The notes: generated by a model from the letters alone, not told the origin. 40,804 nucleotides of DNA from CAYVAP01 sp964343195 (GCA_964343195.1 CAYFIR010000055.1:1-40804), one strand, 5' to 3'; positions 24,711 to 34,469 are shown, counted from the first letter of the stretch. Made by a program: numbers and translations.

Positions 24711-26528
24711 ATGAACGCCAGAAGAATCATATGGATCGTTGGGCTGCTACTCGCCAGCTCGGGACTTTGGGGGCAGGAATTTTCTGCCTTCGTCGACAAG
24801 CGTGAGGTGCCGTTGGGAGAAGTGTTCAAGCTGACATTTCAACTGGTAAATGGCAAGGGCGGCCAGCTAGCCATGCCTGACCTCGATGACTTTCAGCTTC
24901 GGGGAGGTCCAGACCAGGGGACAAGCGTCCAAATGGTCAACGGGCGGGTAACTGAAATACGGAGTATTTCATATTATCTGCAAGGCACCAGAACGGGCAA
25001 TTTTACCATCGGTCCGGCTACGATCAGCACACCTGAAGGAGATGATTTGAAAAGTGAGCCCATCACCATTCGAATCGTAGATGCCCGTAGCAGCAATGGT
25101 TCAGGGCAAACGGGGAGTAATGGGGGCAGCAATCAGCGCAATGCGAATATTGAGGCACAATTGGAGAACTCCGTTTTCCTTCGCGCCCTACCCTCCAAAA
25201 GGTCCGTTTACCAGGGAGAGCCACTTACCGTTACCTACAAACTTTATGAGCGCGTTGCAACAGGAGAGTTAAGCCCGATTGCCACTCCGGGATATGAAGG
25301 ATTTTGGGTAGAAAATGTAGACCTCAGAAATCCTACCCCCAAAATTGAGGTGTATGAAGGAGTCCGGTATCGAACCTATGTTATCCGTCAGGATGTCCTG
25401 TTTCCACAGCGAAACGGTTCCCTGAAAATCGATCCCTTCCAGATTTCTACAGTAGTCCGAATCGAAATACCACCGGAGCCAGGACGGCAGCGAAGCATTT
25501 TCGATCAACTGATCCGGCAGTACGACAACTACCAGTACCGCTTTGCCAGCAATGCCATCAACGTCGAGGTTAAGCCATTGCCAACTTCTGCCCCAGGCAG
25601 GTTCAGCGGACTCGTGGGAGACTTTGGCCTGACATCGACCCTTGACACGAACTCTGTGGAAGTCGGTGAACCCTTAACCTTTACCCTGAGAATTGAAGGA
25701 GAAGGAAACTTCAAAAAGCTACAGGAACCTCAACTGAACTTTCCACCGGATTTTGAAGTGTACGACCCTACCATGACCGAAAGTATTCGACTTTCTGGTG
25801 GAACTCTGAAGGGTTGGAGAAACTATGAATACCTCATCATTCCCCGTAATCCGGGCGAATACACGCTTCCGTCCGTTGAATTAGCCTATTTCGATCTTGG
25901 CAGTAAGCGTTACCAATCGCTGAGGACAGAAGCCTTTGAGGTGGAGGTAACGGGTGATCCCATTGTGTTGGCTGATAATGGAAGTGGCGAACGAACCGGA
26001 TCGGAGCCATCGATTCTGAACCAGGACATTCGGTTCATTAGCGTAGGCGATCCAGGACTCCGTGCCAAAGGCAGTAGTCTGCTTTCCAACTGGTGGTACT
26101 GGCTGCTGCTCCTGTTACCAATCGCCGGAACGGCTGTTCTCTACCTCAGCCGGAGGCAACAGGCTGAAAGTCGTCGCGATGTCGCTGGCACCCGCCGACG
26201 AAAAGCCGCCAGAGTCGCCCAGAAACGCTTAAAGGTGGCAGAGGAGTTTCTGAAAGCCGGGAAGAGCAAGGAATTTTACGATGAGCTGGTGCGTGCTACC
26301 TGGGGGTACCTGGGGGATAAGTTTTCCCTTCGCCCCAGCGAGCTAAACCGCGAGAAGGCCGGACAGGTACTGGCCTCCAAGGGAGCGCCGGAGCCTTTGA
26401 CCCAGCAGTTAAATCAACTGATCGATACCTGCGAAATGGCCCTCTACGCCCCAAGTGCCGCGCCTGGTGGCATGCAGGGCACCTATGAAACTGCTTCAAA
26501 ACTCATCACAGACCTCGAAGAACTATGA
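24711..26528 (+). CDS. batD: BatD, periplasmic/membrane protein
   Basis: The ATG at 24711 gives 605 residues with a signal peptide ending at GLWGQ; the frame is open upstream into the four-helix-bundle gene, but those codons are antiphase to a real gene. EFSAFVDKREVPLGEVFKLTF starts an Ig-like extracytoplasmic region typical of BatD, with a second similar unit (VEVGEPLTFTLRIEGEGNFK) near residue 310. A transmembrane segment (WWYWLLLLLPIAGTAVLYL) lies near residue 465, and a cytoplasmic helical domain follows. BatE starts 4 bp before its end (ATGA). The protein is probably a platform for the BatA/BatB VWA domains. Confidence 0.92.
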   Translation: MNARRIIWIVGLLLASSGLWGQEFSAFVDKREVPLGEVFKLTFQLVNGKGGQLAMPDLDDFQLRGGPDQGTSVQMVNGRVTEIRSISYYLQGTRTGNFTIGPATISTPEGDDLKSEPITIRIVDARSSNGSGQTGSNGGSNQRNANIEAQLENSVFLRALPSKRSVYQGEPLTVTYKLYERVATGELSPIATPGYEGFWVENVDLRNPTPKIEVYEGVRYRTYVIRQDVLFPQRNGSLKIDPFQISTVVRIEIPPEPGRQRSIFDQLIRQYDNYQYRFASNAINVEVKPLPTSAPGRFSGLVGDFGLTSTLDTNSVEVGEPLTFTLRIEGEGNFKKLQEPQLNFPPDFEVYDPTMTESIRLSGGTLKGWRNYEYLIIPRNPGEYTLPSVELAYFDLGSKRYQSLRTEAFEVEVTGDPIVLADNGSGERTGSEPSILNQDIRFISVGDPGLRAKGSSLLSNWWYWLLLLLPIAGTAVLYLSRRQQAESRRDVAGTRRRKAARVAQKRLKVAEEFLKAGKSKEFYDELVRATWGYLGDKFSLRPSELNREKAGQVLASKGAPEPLTQQLNQLIDTCEMALYAPSAAPGGMQGTYETASKLITDLEEL

Positions 26529-27295
26529 ATTCACCCATCAGAATATTTGCCATCCTCGCCCTGATGCTGGCCTGGGGGAATTCCTTTTCCCAGGACGCTG
26601 AAGCCCTGTACCATCAGGCCAACGATGCCTATCAGGCCGGAGAATACCAGCAGGCCCAGGCCCTGTATGACTCCATCGTCAGCATTGGTCAGGTATCAGC
26701 TGATCTTTATTACAACCTTGGGAACACGCATTTTCGTCAGGGTCACACCGGGCTTTCGGTGCTCAATTACGAACGGGCACTGGCGATCGATCCCGGACAT
26801 GACGATGCCCAGTTCAACCTGAAACTCGCCCGGCAGCGGGTAGCAGATCGGATTCAGCCCAAACCACAGTTTGTGCTGACACGTTGGTGGAATACGCTGA
26901 CCACCGGACAGCCGGTTTCCTTCTGGGGAATGGCTGCGGTGCTGTTCATGTGGCTCATGCTGGGGGCGGTAGCCCTGCTGCTGTTCGGTGGGGGAGGATT
27001 GAGGCGAATGGCTTTTGTGCTGGCGGGAGTATTCGCGCTGGTGTCGCTGGGCAGCCTGGGGCTCGCCATTAACCGACAGGCCGATATCAAGGCCCATCGG
27101 TATGCCATCGTCATTGCCCCCAACGCATACCTCAAAGATGCCCCCGATGGCCCCACCGATCTGATGATCCTCCACGAAGGAGTCAAAGTCGAGCGCCTTG
27201 ATCAGATTGGTGAGTGGGTGCAGGTACGCATCTCCGGTGCCAATATCGAAGAAACCGAAGGCTTTTTGAAGCAAGGTACGCTGGCGGGGATATAA
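26525..27295 (+). CDS. batE: BatE, TPR/SH3-like membrane protein
   Basis: The 256-residue protein has a signal peptide ending at SFSQ and about three TPRs (residues 25-105: ALYHQANDAYQAGEYQQAQAL, YYNLGNTHFRQG, NYERALAIDPG). Two transmembrane segments follow at about 133-185, then a C-terminal SH3-like domain (APNAYLKDAPDG, ILHEGVKVERLD, WVQVRI). This is the standard BatE build and the last operon gene. A short hairpin AATTGG/CCAATT (27294-27311) follows the stop but lacks a good T run close by. Confidence 0.9.
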   Translation: MNSPIRIFAILALMLAWGNSFSQDAEALYHQANDAYQAGEYQQAQALYDSIVSIGQVSADLYYNLGNTHFRQGHTGLSVLNYERALAIDPGHDDAQFNLKLARQRVADRIQPKPQFVLTRWWNTLTTGQPVSFWGMAAVLFMWLMLGAVALLLFGGGGLRRMAFVLAGVFALVSLGSLGLAINRQADIKAHRYAIVIAPNAYLKDAPDGPTDLMILHEGVKVERLDQIGEWVQVRISGANIEETEGFLKQGTLAGI

Positions 27296-27430
27296 TTGGG
27301 GTCTTCCAATTGGGTCAGCAAATTGAAGAATAATACACCGTTTTTTTTCTCACGCAGATCGAAGATGCCGCATAGCGGTAAGTACAGAGAGAAGCCTGCC
27401 GATTGCCCCCCCCTCAAAAAGAACAATAAA

Positions 27431-27719
27431 GCAAGCCTGGGGCGGCGTTGGACGGCATTTGGTGAACCGGGGCGGCCTGCGGGTAGAATGAAATGCCGAA
27501 CTTTTCTTGCTTACTTCTTTTGTAGGAGAGCAAGTAGCTCTTTAAACTTTCTGATTCCTCCCTCTTTCGCACAAGCCTCTCCCTCCAAAGGGAAATACTC
27601 GCAGTGGCACTGGGCAAAGGTCAAAAGCAAGCTTGGGGCGGCGCTGGCCCGGCATTTGGCGCTCGGGGCGGCTTGCAGGGCAGCCTGAAATGCCGAACTT
27701 TTCTTGCTTACTTCTTTTG
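27431..27719. repeat. Two direct copies of a 92-93 bp non-coding repeat
   Basis: Copy 1 is 27431-27522 and copy 2 is 27627-27719. Both run GCAAGC(C/T)TGGGGCGGCG, then CGGCATTTGG, CGGGGCGGC, and a nearly identical tail TGAAATGCCGAACTTTTC followed by TTGCTTACTTCTTTTG. The ends are almost identical, the middles less so. The GC-rich heads and AT-rich tails suggest a mobile or amplified non-coding element. The weak open frames across it on both strands are translations of the repeat and not genes. Confidence 0.8.
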
Positions 27720-27732
27720 AAAAAGAAGTAAG
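27707..27732. repeat. Perfect 12-bp-arm palindrome joining two repeat families
   Basis: CTTACTTCTTTT (27707-27718) and AAAAGAAGTAAG (27721-27732) are perfect inverted arms separated by GA. The left arm is the end of the direct repeat; the right arm is the start of the downstream tandem array. The junction therefore forms a potential cruciform. Confidence 0.8.
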
Positions 27733-28027
27733 TCCCGCTGAAGGCGAAATAGCACTTGAAAAACACGCAGAATATTAAAAATCCATTTGCGGAGCTAGAA
27801 AAAGAAGTAAGTCCCGCTGAAAGCGAAATAGCACTTTCAGAGGTACCATATTAAAGATCAACTGGCGGAGCTAAAAAAGAAGTAAGTCCCGCTGAAAGCG
27901 ACATAACACTTTCAGAGGAATTATATTAGAAATCCATTTGCGGAGCTATGAAAAAAGGTAGCTCCTGCTGATCCGCGATCCCGCGAAACGGGAAGGCGAA
28001 ATAGCATTTTCTGAGGTAGCACACTGC
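27721..28027. repeat. Tandem repeat array, four units of 75-79 bp
   Basis: AGAAGTAAGTCCCGCTGAA starts at 27724, 27803 and 27878 (spacing 79 and 75). Each unit continues GCGAAATAGCACTT, then a variable part, and ends TTGCGGAGCTA or TGGCGGAGCTA. A fourth, diverged unit begins near 27951 and carries an extra small hairpin (GATCCCGCGAAACGGGA). The array stops exactly at the stop codon of the GH35 gene (28028). Spacers are too similar to the repeats, and units too few, for a CRISPR array. Confidence 0.82.
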
Positions 28028-30829
28028 TTACTCGCCCGGAACCAATTCAAAAATCACTTTCTGTTCAATCTCAACTTCAATGATCTCCAGTTCTGCCCAG
28101 TCCCGAACCAACTCCCGCTCCGTATAAAGTCGTGTATCTTCAGTCAAAGGCTGTATTTCCAGGATCAAAGGTTCGCCATACACCATAGGCATGTCCCTGA
28201 GGTTGACCGACCAGGTCGTGCCGTTGTTGAAGTTGTCGGCAACGAGCCTTTCCCCGATGCGCAGTTGGGCCTTGTCTCCCTTGTAGTCGATGCGGAGAAA
28301 TACATTCTCAAACTTCTGTGTCCCCTGGTTGAAGGACAGCGCATAGCGAGCATCGGAAAACCCTGGGTGATCAGGCGAGTATGGTCGCTCCGTGATGGTA
28401 GGCTGGGTTTTACCACGGGGATCTTCCCATGGAGCGGGAATTTTGTATTGCTGCACCGTGAGCCAGCTGCTATCGGTGGCGATCTGAATTTTGTCCGAAG
28501 TATAGTACTCGACCTCCAGCACCCCTGCGAATGCCCTGGCTGTATCGGCATAGGCAAAATCCAGCATCAGGTCATTCAGCCCCTTTTGCACATAGCCCGT
28601 GAGGTCGATTTTGTTGACTTCGTCCGCTGAAACAGATTGATTGACCCAGCGGCCATTGAGGCGAATCTTGCAGGCTGCTTCTCCCAGAAAGTAGAAGGTC
28701 GCCCTTCGGATATCCGCGCTGTGCTCCAGGCTGAAGTTCTTGAAAAACTGACGATGATCGAGCGTACGGCTGCCGCCCTGTCGCTCGGCAGTGATGGAGA
28801 GCCACTGGGCCTCGTCGATCAGGTCAGCGGGGTTGAGTCGAATGGCTATTGACTCAGATGGGTAGCTAATGGTATAGCGAGAAAATCCGCTGGGCAGAAT
28901 CTCTCGCTTCTCGCCTCTCGCTTCTATTCTTCCCAAAGAAATAATGGTATCCACCTCATGCGTCGAAAAGGCATGTAGTTGCTGATGTTCATCCATATAC
29001 AAGTTGGCAGTCGAAAGGAAGGCATACTCTTGCCCCGCATCCTGAAAATACCAGAACTGCTCGGCCTGCTTATTGGTCAGGACAAAGATTCGATGTGTCT
29101 GGCCATCATCTGTGGTAAATATTATCGGCTCGGTCAGATCGCGTGGAAATCCACTAAGTCGATAACTTTCAGATCCCCGCTGAACTGGAGCTACAGATGT
29201 TCCCCCCACGATTAGTTTTTCGATTGCTTCACCTTTTAGCCAAAATTCCACTTCGATGTCTCCTGACTGCCGAAAATACCAGTCCTGGTATTCCCCATTG
29301 CTGATCTGACAAATAGGCTGTACAGTTGCACAACCAAGGATCGCTTCTCCCATCTGCATATTCACCGGCCAGAAAAACACGGCGCTGTCCACAATGTCCA
29401 CTGGTTTCGAAGGAAAAGTAATCTCTTCATCCTGAAGCTGAACCGTGAACTGCACGTCTTCCTTGGTCGAATTGGTGTAGCCGCGATAATAGTTCGAGAT
29501 GAAGAGAAAGCCCGATGCGCCATCGGTGCGAAATGAATACTTCAGGTCATCTGGTTCTTCCTGTCCTTCCGGTACGATGGGCTGCATGGGAGCCAGGTGG
29601 TCGCCAAATTCATTCAGGAAGTAGTGCAGGGGCTTGACTTTGTGATAAGAAGGCGCAATCTCTCCCGTCTCCCGAATCGCCGCCTGAAAGTCGTAAGAGA
29701 TGTCTGGGTATTCGTTCCAATAGCCCGACTCGAGCTGGTCTTCTTCCAGGGTGGTAAATTTTCCGACGGGATTTAGTCCGCCAGCGAAGACATAGTAGCC
29801 AGGCAGATTGCTGCCAGACGCGATGCTGGACAGGGCGATGGTCGCTCCATCCATCGGATCGATTACCGGGCGGCGATGCTCAGAAAGCTGATTGCCGACG
29901 CCCAGCTCACAGGTGAAATAGGGATACAGCGAATAGTCCGGCTGGTAGCGGTCGCTGTTGTCCTTGTTGCCAATGGCCTGGCTGTTGATCGGCATGCGAA
30001 AGACGTAGCTTTCGTTACGGCTGATCTTGCCCAGGTTGGTGTTCCAGGGGGCAGTCGGATAGCCTCCCCACAGCGGAATGGCCTCTCCCTCAGGCACCGA
30101 TGCCGAGCGCCAGCCTGTTACCGTGTACATGGGCACGTCCATCCCAAATCGCTGCGCCGTTTGCTTCAGCCACATGATGTGATCTTCTCCGCCTTTGCCA
30201 CGCCAGTATTCATTCTCCAACTGTACCCCGATAATGGGACCGCCGTCTTTGTAATACAGCCCTGCCAGTTGCTGGCCGATTTGCTGGTACCAGCGTTCTG
30301 CGTAGTGCTGATAGGCAGGGTCGTTGCTGCGAACCTTCATGTCCTCTCGCTTCACCAGCCAGTCGGGCAAACCGCCATTGCGCACTTCACCGTGGCACCA
30401 GGGACCAAGGCGTGGATAGGCCCACATGTCGTGCTTTTGGCACAATTCCACGAATGCCCGCAGGTCTTTGTTGCCTGACCAGTCGAAGATGCTTTCGCTC
30501 TCCTCGTGGTGAATCCAGATGGCGTAAAACGCGATGATGTTGATGCCATTGGCCTTCATCTTCAGGATGATGTCCTCCCAGTTCTCTCGTTTGACCCGCG
30601 AATAATGCACCTCGCCCATCACCGGGATGATCGGCTCGCCACCCAGGGAAAGGTACTTGTTGTTGAGGGTCAGTTCGGCTCCTGCCGGGCCGGGATTACC
30701 CATGTGGAGGTGGGTGCCGGTGGGGGAGGGGAGTTCGATTCTAGCGTCAATTTCAATGGTTTGAGCCAGAAGACCTGGTGACATTCCTATGCAGAATGCG
30801 AGGAGAAATGGGAGAATGAGTTTTAGCAT
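28028..30829 (-). CDS. Glycoside hydrolase family 35 (beta-galactosidase-like), secreted
   Basis: The 933-residue protein has a signal peptide (LILPFLLAFCIGMSPGLLAQ). A GH35 catalytic barrel spans about residues 55-400: GEVHYSRVKRENWEDIILKMKANG, RLGPWCHGEVRNGGLPDWL, and GVQLENEYW with acid/base E207. The nucleophile is E308 in YFTCELGVG, a departure from the common EFWxGW context. Beta-sandwich domains follow. Family members remove terminal beta-galactose or related residues from glycans; the unusual nucleophile surroundings leave the exact sugar open. It is the last gene of the minus-strand sugar cluster. A 303-bp repeat-bearing gap separates it from the DUF5107 gene, so it may have its own promoter. 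Confidence 0.9.
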   Translation of the reverse strand: MLKLILPFLLAFCIGMSPGLLAQTIEIDARIELPSPTGTHLHMGNPGPAGAELTLNNKYLSLGGEPIIPVMGEVHYSRVKRENWEDIILKMKANGINIIAFYAIWIHHEESESIFDWSGNKDLRAFVELCQKHDMWAYPRLGPWCHGEVRNGGLPDWLVKREDMKVRSNDPAYQHYAERWYQQIGQQLAGLYYKDGGPIIGVQLENEYWRGKGGEDHIMWLKQTAQRFGMDVPMYTVTGWRSASVPEGEAIPLWGGYPTAPWNTNLGKISRNESYVFRMPINSQAIGNKDNSDRYQPDYSLYPYFTCELGVGNQLSEHRRPVIDPMDGATIALSSIASGSNLPGYYVFAGGLNPVGKFTTLEEDQLESGYWNEYPDISYDFQAAIRETGEIAPSYHKVKPLHYFLNEFGDHLAPMQPIVPEGQEEPDDLKYSFRTDGASGFLFISNYYRGYTNSTKEDVQFTVQLQDEEITFPSKPVDIVDSAVFFWPVNMQMGEAILGCATVQPICQISNGEYQDWYFRQSGDIEVEFWLKGEAIEKLIVGGTSVAPVQRGSESYRLSGFPRDLTEPIIFTTDDGQTHRIFVLTNKQAEQFWYFQDAGQEYAFLSTANLYMDEHQQLHAFSTHEVDTIISLGRIEARGEKREILPSGFSRYTISYPSESIAIRLNPADLIDEAQWLSITAERQGGSRTLDHRQFFKNFSLEHSADIRRATFYFLGEAACKIRLNGRWVNQSVSADEVNKIDLTGYVQKGLNDLMLDFAYADTARAFAGVLEVEYYTSDKIQIATDSSWLTVQQYKIPAPWEDPRGKTQPTITERPYSPDHPGFSDARYALSFNQGTQKFENVFLRIDYKGDKAQLRIGERLVADNFNNGTTWSVNLRDMPMVYGEPLILEIQPLTEDTRLYTERELVRDWAELEIIEVEIEQKVIFELVPGE

Positions 30830-31132
30830 TTTTGGGGTAGGTTTAGGGAATGTGGTAAATCCTGTGGATCGTCAGATTAGGAGGCTCGTGAGGCTTTACA
30901 AGCCGAAATGTACCGTCACCGCGTCTCTGACGCCCGGATTCTCGCAAGTCAGAGACTTGATGACTGAAGGTATCGGCTTTCAAAGCCTCACCAGCGGCTC
31001 AAATAAAGGCATCCGCCCCGCTGGCGCTGGACTCCGTCCAGTGTCGCATTTCTCCGGTCTCTGACCGCCGGAAAGTCAATCGGACAGAGTCCGTCGAGCA
31101 TACACGCCGAAGAGACTCCCGCGCGAGCAGGG
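30830..31132. other. Non-coding gap with dispersed repeats between the GH35 and DUF5107 genes
   Basis: No credible gene is present. The 50-nt dispersed repeat copy 2 lies at 30946-30995 (about 80% identical to 19818-19867). GCGTCTCTGACGCCCG at 30921-30936 matches 19974-19989. A 53-nt element at 31080-31132 starts TCGGACAGAGTCCG and ends GCGCGAGCAGGG; it abuts the stop codon of the DUF5107 gene and has a second copy at 37356-37408. Confidence 0.65.
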
Positions 31133-34100
31133 TTATTGGACAGCCAACACGCCCAACCCAATCAACCGCCCATGCACCCACACGCCCGTGTGATAGGGTG
31201 CATCACTTAGCAGACCATCAAAAAGTTCCTGAGCCTTGTCGGCCTCTCCCAATCCCAGGTATCCCAAGGCCATCAGGTAGCGGCAATGCTGCTGATTGCG
31301 CTGTTTGAGGTCGTCATCCCAGATCATTAGGTCGGGCAAGGAGACAGCGAAGTAGTCGATCTTCACCTCGTCGTTCTGATGCTGTTCCCCATAAGTTACC
31401 AGCGCCTGGAAACGACTTTTTGCCTCTTCCTGCTGGTCGATTTTCATTAGCGCAAGTCCCTGATACAGAATCTTTTCCGGTGGCTGGTCATTGTAGTATA
31501 GGGCCATTGACGGCTCGCCTGCATCGGCGGCGGCTTGGGTGTAGAAGCGATTGGCCTCCTCCGTCGCGCCCAACTGCTCATGGCAATAGCCCAGCCAGAA
31601 GTCGAGGTCATTGTCTTTGGCTCCGAAAAGCTTGCCTTCGCCCAGATTTCGCGGATAGGTTTTGGCGCGTTCCAGTTTGTCGATGGCGGCGGCAAAATCA
31701 CCCGCCTTGATGTCCGATTTGGCCCATTCGACCAGGCTCAGCACATACTGCCCCGTCACCTTGCCTTCGCCGCCTTCCCAGGGGTGGAACATCCGCGCCA
31801 TGATCAGGCGGTAAGCCTCTTCGAATCGCTCGTGAAAATTGAGCAGGGCAATCTTTTGCAGATAGACATCGTCGCGATCTTCGGTCAATGAAGCATGTTC
31901 ATTGAGCAGATCTAGCCGGAACGCATAGGATTTTCCGACCCGCTGATACAGTGCATCCAGCTCCATGAAGACCCGAGCGTCAGTTTGGTCCAAAGCGAAT
32001 GCTTTTTCCAGTTCTTCCAAAGCGGCTTCGGGCTTGCCAGCCTTGTTGTAGTAGGCCAGCGATAGATTCCGGTGAACGGTCGGGAAATCTGGATCGTGCT
32101 TCACCGACTGCTCCCAGAGTTGCGTCGCGCGCTCGTGCTGTCGGTTGTGGTAGAAGAAATTCCCCAGATAATAAGGAGCTTTTGCCGCATTTGGCATCAG
32201 ATCCATGAGGTCGCTTAGGGCCAAAACAGACTCCAACTGATGCGGGAAGCAGGTGCCGGGATCGGCTTGCTCAGCCTTCTGGTAATAGGCTTTGGCTCCT
32301 TCGGTGCAGCCTTGTTGTTGCTCAAACCAGCCCATGTAGGCCCATGCCAATGGATACACATCTCCCGATTGCTCGGAAACTCCGACCTTCATCAGGGCAA
32401 GTGCCTCCTCAAACAAGCCTGTCCAGGCATAGTCCAGCGCGATCTCAATGTAGCTGTGGATGTTGCCGCGCATGAGCTGCTTCAGTTCCTCCAAAGCCTG
32501 CTCATCCTGGGTAAGCAGGTATTGCTCGAAGGAAACCCCGAAGTTGAAGCGATCCAGTTCCAGGGAATCCGCGATCAGTCGCTGGGCTTTGTCTGTTTGA
32601 TCGCTCAGGCGCAGCAGGGAGGCCTTTAGGTGGCGGGCCTTGTGGTTGTGCCACTGACGAATGAGAGATTTTTCGATGAGTTCCAATGCCTCTTCGATGT
32701 CGCCGCGCTTGGTAGCGATTTGGGCCAGTTGGAAGTAGCCCGAAGCCTGCCAGGCATCGTTCCAGACGGCTTTGTAGAAGGCATCGAAGGCTTCATCCTC
32801 ACGATACTGGAAGCGCAGGGCCAACCCCAGGTTGAAGTAGGGCTCGCCGTCATAGGGATTGGGGTTGCGCTCGGTGAGCGTCTCAATGGCTTGGCGGAAA
32901 TGGCCTTCGGCCTTCTCAAAATTCCCCCACTTTATCTCCAGCAGGCCCACCGCATTGTTGCAGCGCACGTCGCCGGGATCGCGGCGCAGGGCTTCCCGGT
33001 AGTAATCCGCCGGGCGGAAAGTTGCGTGGCGGTACTGCTCCAGGTGCAAGCCCCGCAGGAAGAGCTGTTCGATGTGCTCGATCTCCTCGGGGCTTTTGGC
33101 CGCTTTGGCGGGATCGGGAGTTTCCGAAGGAAGCTCGGTTTCTGGCTTCCATGAAACAAGCACCTTGCCTTTGGCGGTCTTGACGACGAGTTCATAGTCT
33201 TCTTCTGCGCCCTTATGTGCCAATGAATGTTCAAATACCTTCTCTGGCGACAGGTCAAAGCTGGTTTCGAAAATGGTTTCGCCTTTGTGCGTCAGGATGA
33301 TTTCTGCTCCGGGATAGGCCGCCGTGGCGTACACACCGATAACGATCTTCCCGTCTTCAAATGCCAGCTTTAGCGCCGCTTCCTTCGTGGCATTCTTGAT
33401 CTCGCCGATCTCGCTGTAGGGCATGAAGAATTGACTGAAAGTCTTTTCTTCATAGGGCATGAGCCAGCTAAAGTCAGGTTGATTGTCGGTATAGACGCCA
33501 CACATCAGCTCGATGTAGGGGCCGTCCTCGTCGGTGAGGTTGCGGTCCCAGGCGTAGCCAAAGTCGCCATTGCCCCAGGTCCACTGCTTTTTGCCGGGCG
33601 AAACTTGGTGGTTGGCCACGTGTAGCATGCCGCCGTTGCTGTCGTGCTCGTAGCAGCCGATGAAGTCGTAATCCGAGCGAATGGCCATGTAGCTGGTCGG
33701 CACGGGGATGTTTTTGTAGCGGGAGATATCGGTGCCCGGCCCGTAGTTGACCTTGTAGTAGGTGCCCGTGGCGATGGGGAAGTCGGAGACATCGCGCTTG
33801 CCATGGTCAAAGACAGCGTTCACATCCGGCGGAAAAACCGACTGGTAGTGGTCGTTGACCTTCACGGCGGGATTGGCCCACCAGAGGAAGGTCTGCGCAT
33901 GCGGCGTGCGGTTGTAGAGCTTGACCTTGATTTCAAGGTAAGCCTTGTCGGGGTGCAGGGTAAAGCCCGCCATGCCTTTGGTGCGGAACATCCGCTCGAT
34001 CTCGCTGCACCAGACGGTCTTGCTGCCGTCAGCGTTTTCTTCGATGGTGAAGTCAACTGGATCATAGGTCGAAGGCCGGTGGTGCTGCGGCCAGTTAAAC

Positions 34101-34447
34101 TCGATCCCACCGGAAATCCACGGACCCGCCAGCCCGACCAGCGCAGGCTTGATCACCTGGTTGTAATAGACAAAGTGGCGCTGCTTGACCTTGTCGTAGG
34201 CCATTTGTACCCGACCGCCCAGTTCGGGGAGGATCATGATCTTGAGGTAAGCGTTTTCGATGAATACCGCTTGCCATTCCTTGTCGATCTTCTCGTCAGA
34301 GATTTTTTCGATCACCGGGTGGGGATAGACCACCCCACTGCTCCCCTGATACACTCGTTTTTCGAGGAATACGGGGTTCTTCTCAGGCTCCCCGACTTCG
34401 TAGGTCGGGATGGTTACCAGTTCTTTCCAAGCTTTGACTTCTTGCAT
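31133..34447 (-). CDS. DUF5107 domain protein with long TPR array
   Basis: The 1104-residue protein has no signal peptide and should be cytoplasmic. Residues 1-430 match DUF5107: LPELGGRVQMAYDK, GPWISGGIEFNWPQHHRPSTYDPVDF, TLHPDKAYLEIKVKLYNRT, a fold related to the mutarotase-like beta-sandwiches that bind sugars. From about residue 470 onward come roughly fifteen TPR helices (PYYLGNFFYHNRQHERATQLW, LSLAYYNKAGKPEAALEELEKAF and others). The reaction is not established; a hydrolase or epimerase acting on sugars or oligosaccharides after import is plausible. It lies 22 bp downstream of the GH2 gene, so the two share a transcript. Confidence 0.87.
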   Translation of the reverse strand: MQEVKAWKELVTIPTYEVGEPEKNPVFLEKRVYQGSSGVVYPHPVIEKISDEKIDKEWQAVFIENAYLKIMILPELGGRVQMAYDKVKQRHFVYYNQVIKPALVGLAGPWISGGIEFNWPQHHRPSTYDPVDFTIEENADGSKTVWCSEIERMFRTKGMAGFTLHPDKAYLEIKVKLYNRTPHAQTFLWWANPAVKVNDHYQSVFPPDVNAVFDHGKRDVSDFPIATGTYYKVNYGPGTDISRYKNIPVPTSYMAIRSDYDFIGCYEHDSNGGMLHVANHQVSPGKKQWTWGNGDFGYAWDRNLTDEDGPYIELMCGVYTDNQPDFSWLMPYEEKTFSQFFMPYSEIGEIKNATKEAALKLAFEDGKIVIGVYATAAYPGAEIILTHKGETIFETSFDLSPEKVFEHSLAHKGAEEDYELVVKTAKGKVLVSWKPETELPSETPDPAKAAKSPEEIEHIEQLFLRGLHLEQYRHATFRPADYYREALRRDPGDVRCNNAVGLLEIKWGNFEKAEGHFRQAIETLTERNPNPYDGEPYFNLGLALRFQYREDEAFDAFYKAVWNDAWQASGYFQLAQIATKRGDIEEALELIEKSLIRQWHNHKARHLKASLLRLSDQTDKAQRLIADSLELDRFNFGVSFEQYLLTQDEQALEELKQLMRGNIHSYIEIALDYAWTGLFEEALALMKVGVSEQSGDVYPLAWAYMGWFEQQQGCTEGAKAYYQKAEQADPGTCFPHQLESVLALSDLMDLMPNAAKAPYYLGNFFYHNRQHERATQLWEQSVKHDPDFPTVHRNLSLAYYNKAGKPEAALEELEKAFALDQTDARVFMELDALYQRVGKSYAFRLDLLNEHASLTEDRDDVYLQKIALLNFHERFEEAYRLIMARMFHPWEGGEGKVTGQYVLSLVEWAKSDIKAGDFAAAIDKLERAKTYPRNLGEGKLFGAKDNDLDFWLGYCHEQLGATEEANRFYTQAAADAGEPSMALYYNDQPPEKILYQGLALMKIDQQEEAKSRFQALVTYGEQHQNDEVKIDYFAVSLPDLMIWDDDLKQRNQQHCRYLMALGYLGLGEADKAQELFDGLLSDAPYHTGVWVHGRLIGLGVLAVQ

Positions 34448-34469
34448 GCGGGTTGATTTTGAGAAGAAT

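Noticed and set aside
27294..27311. Hairpin AATTGG/CCAATT as a batE terminator
   Set aside because: The stem is only 6 bp and no T run follows directly; the T8 run lies about 30 nt further on.
27296..27766. Open frames on both strands in the repeat region
   Set aside because: They translate the 93-bp direct repeats and have no family resemblance or proper start context.
27721..28027. Possible CRISPR array
   Set aside because: Units are 75-79 bp with no short constant repeat separated by unique spacers, and no cas genes are nearby.
33644..34456. 270-codon plus-strand open frame
   Set aside because: It lies wholly antisense to the DUF5107 gene, whose protein has clear family motifs; the plus-strand translation shows none.
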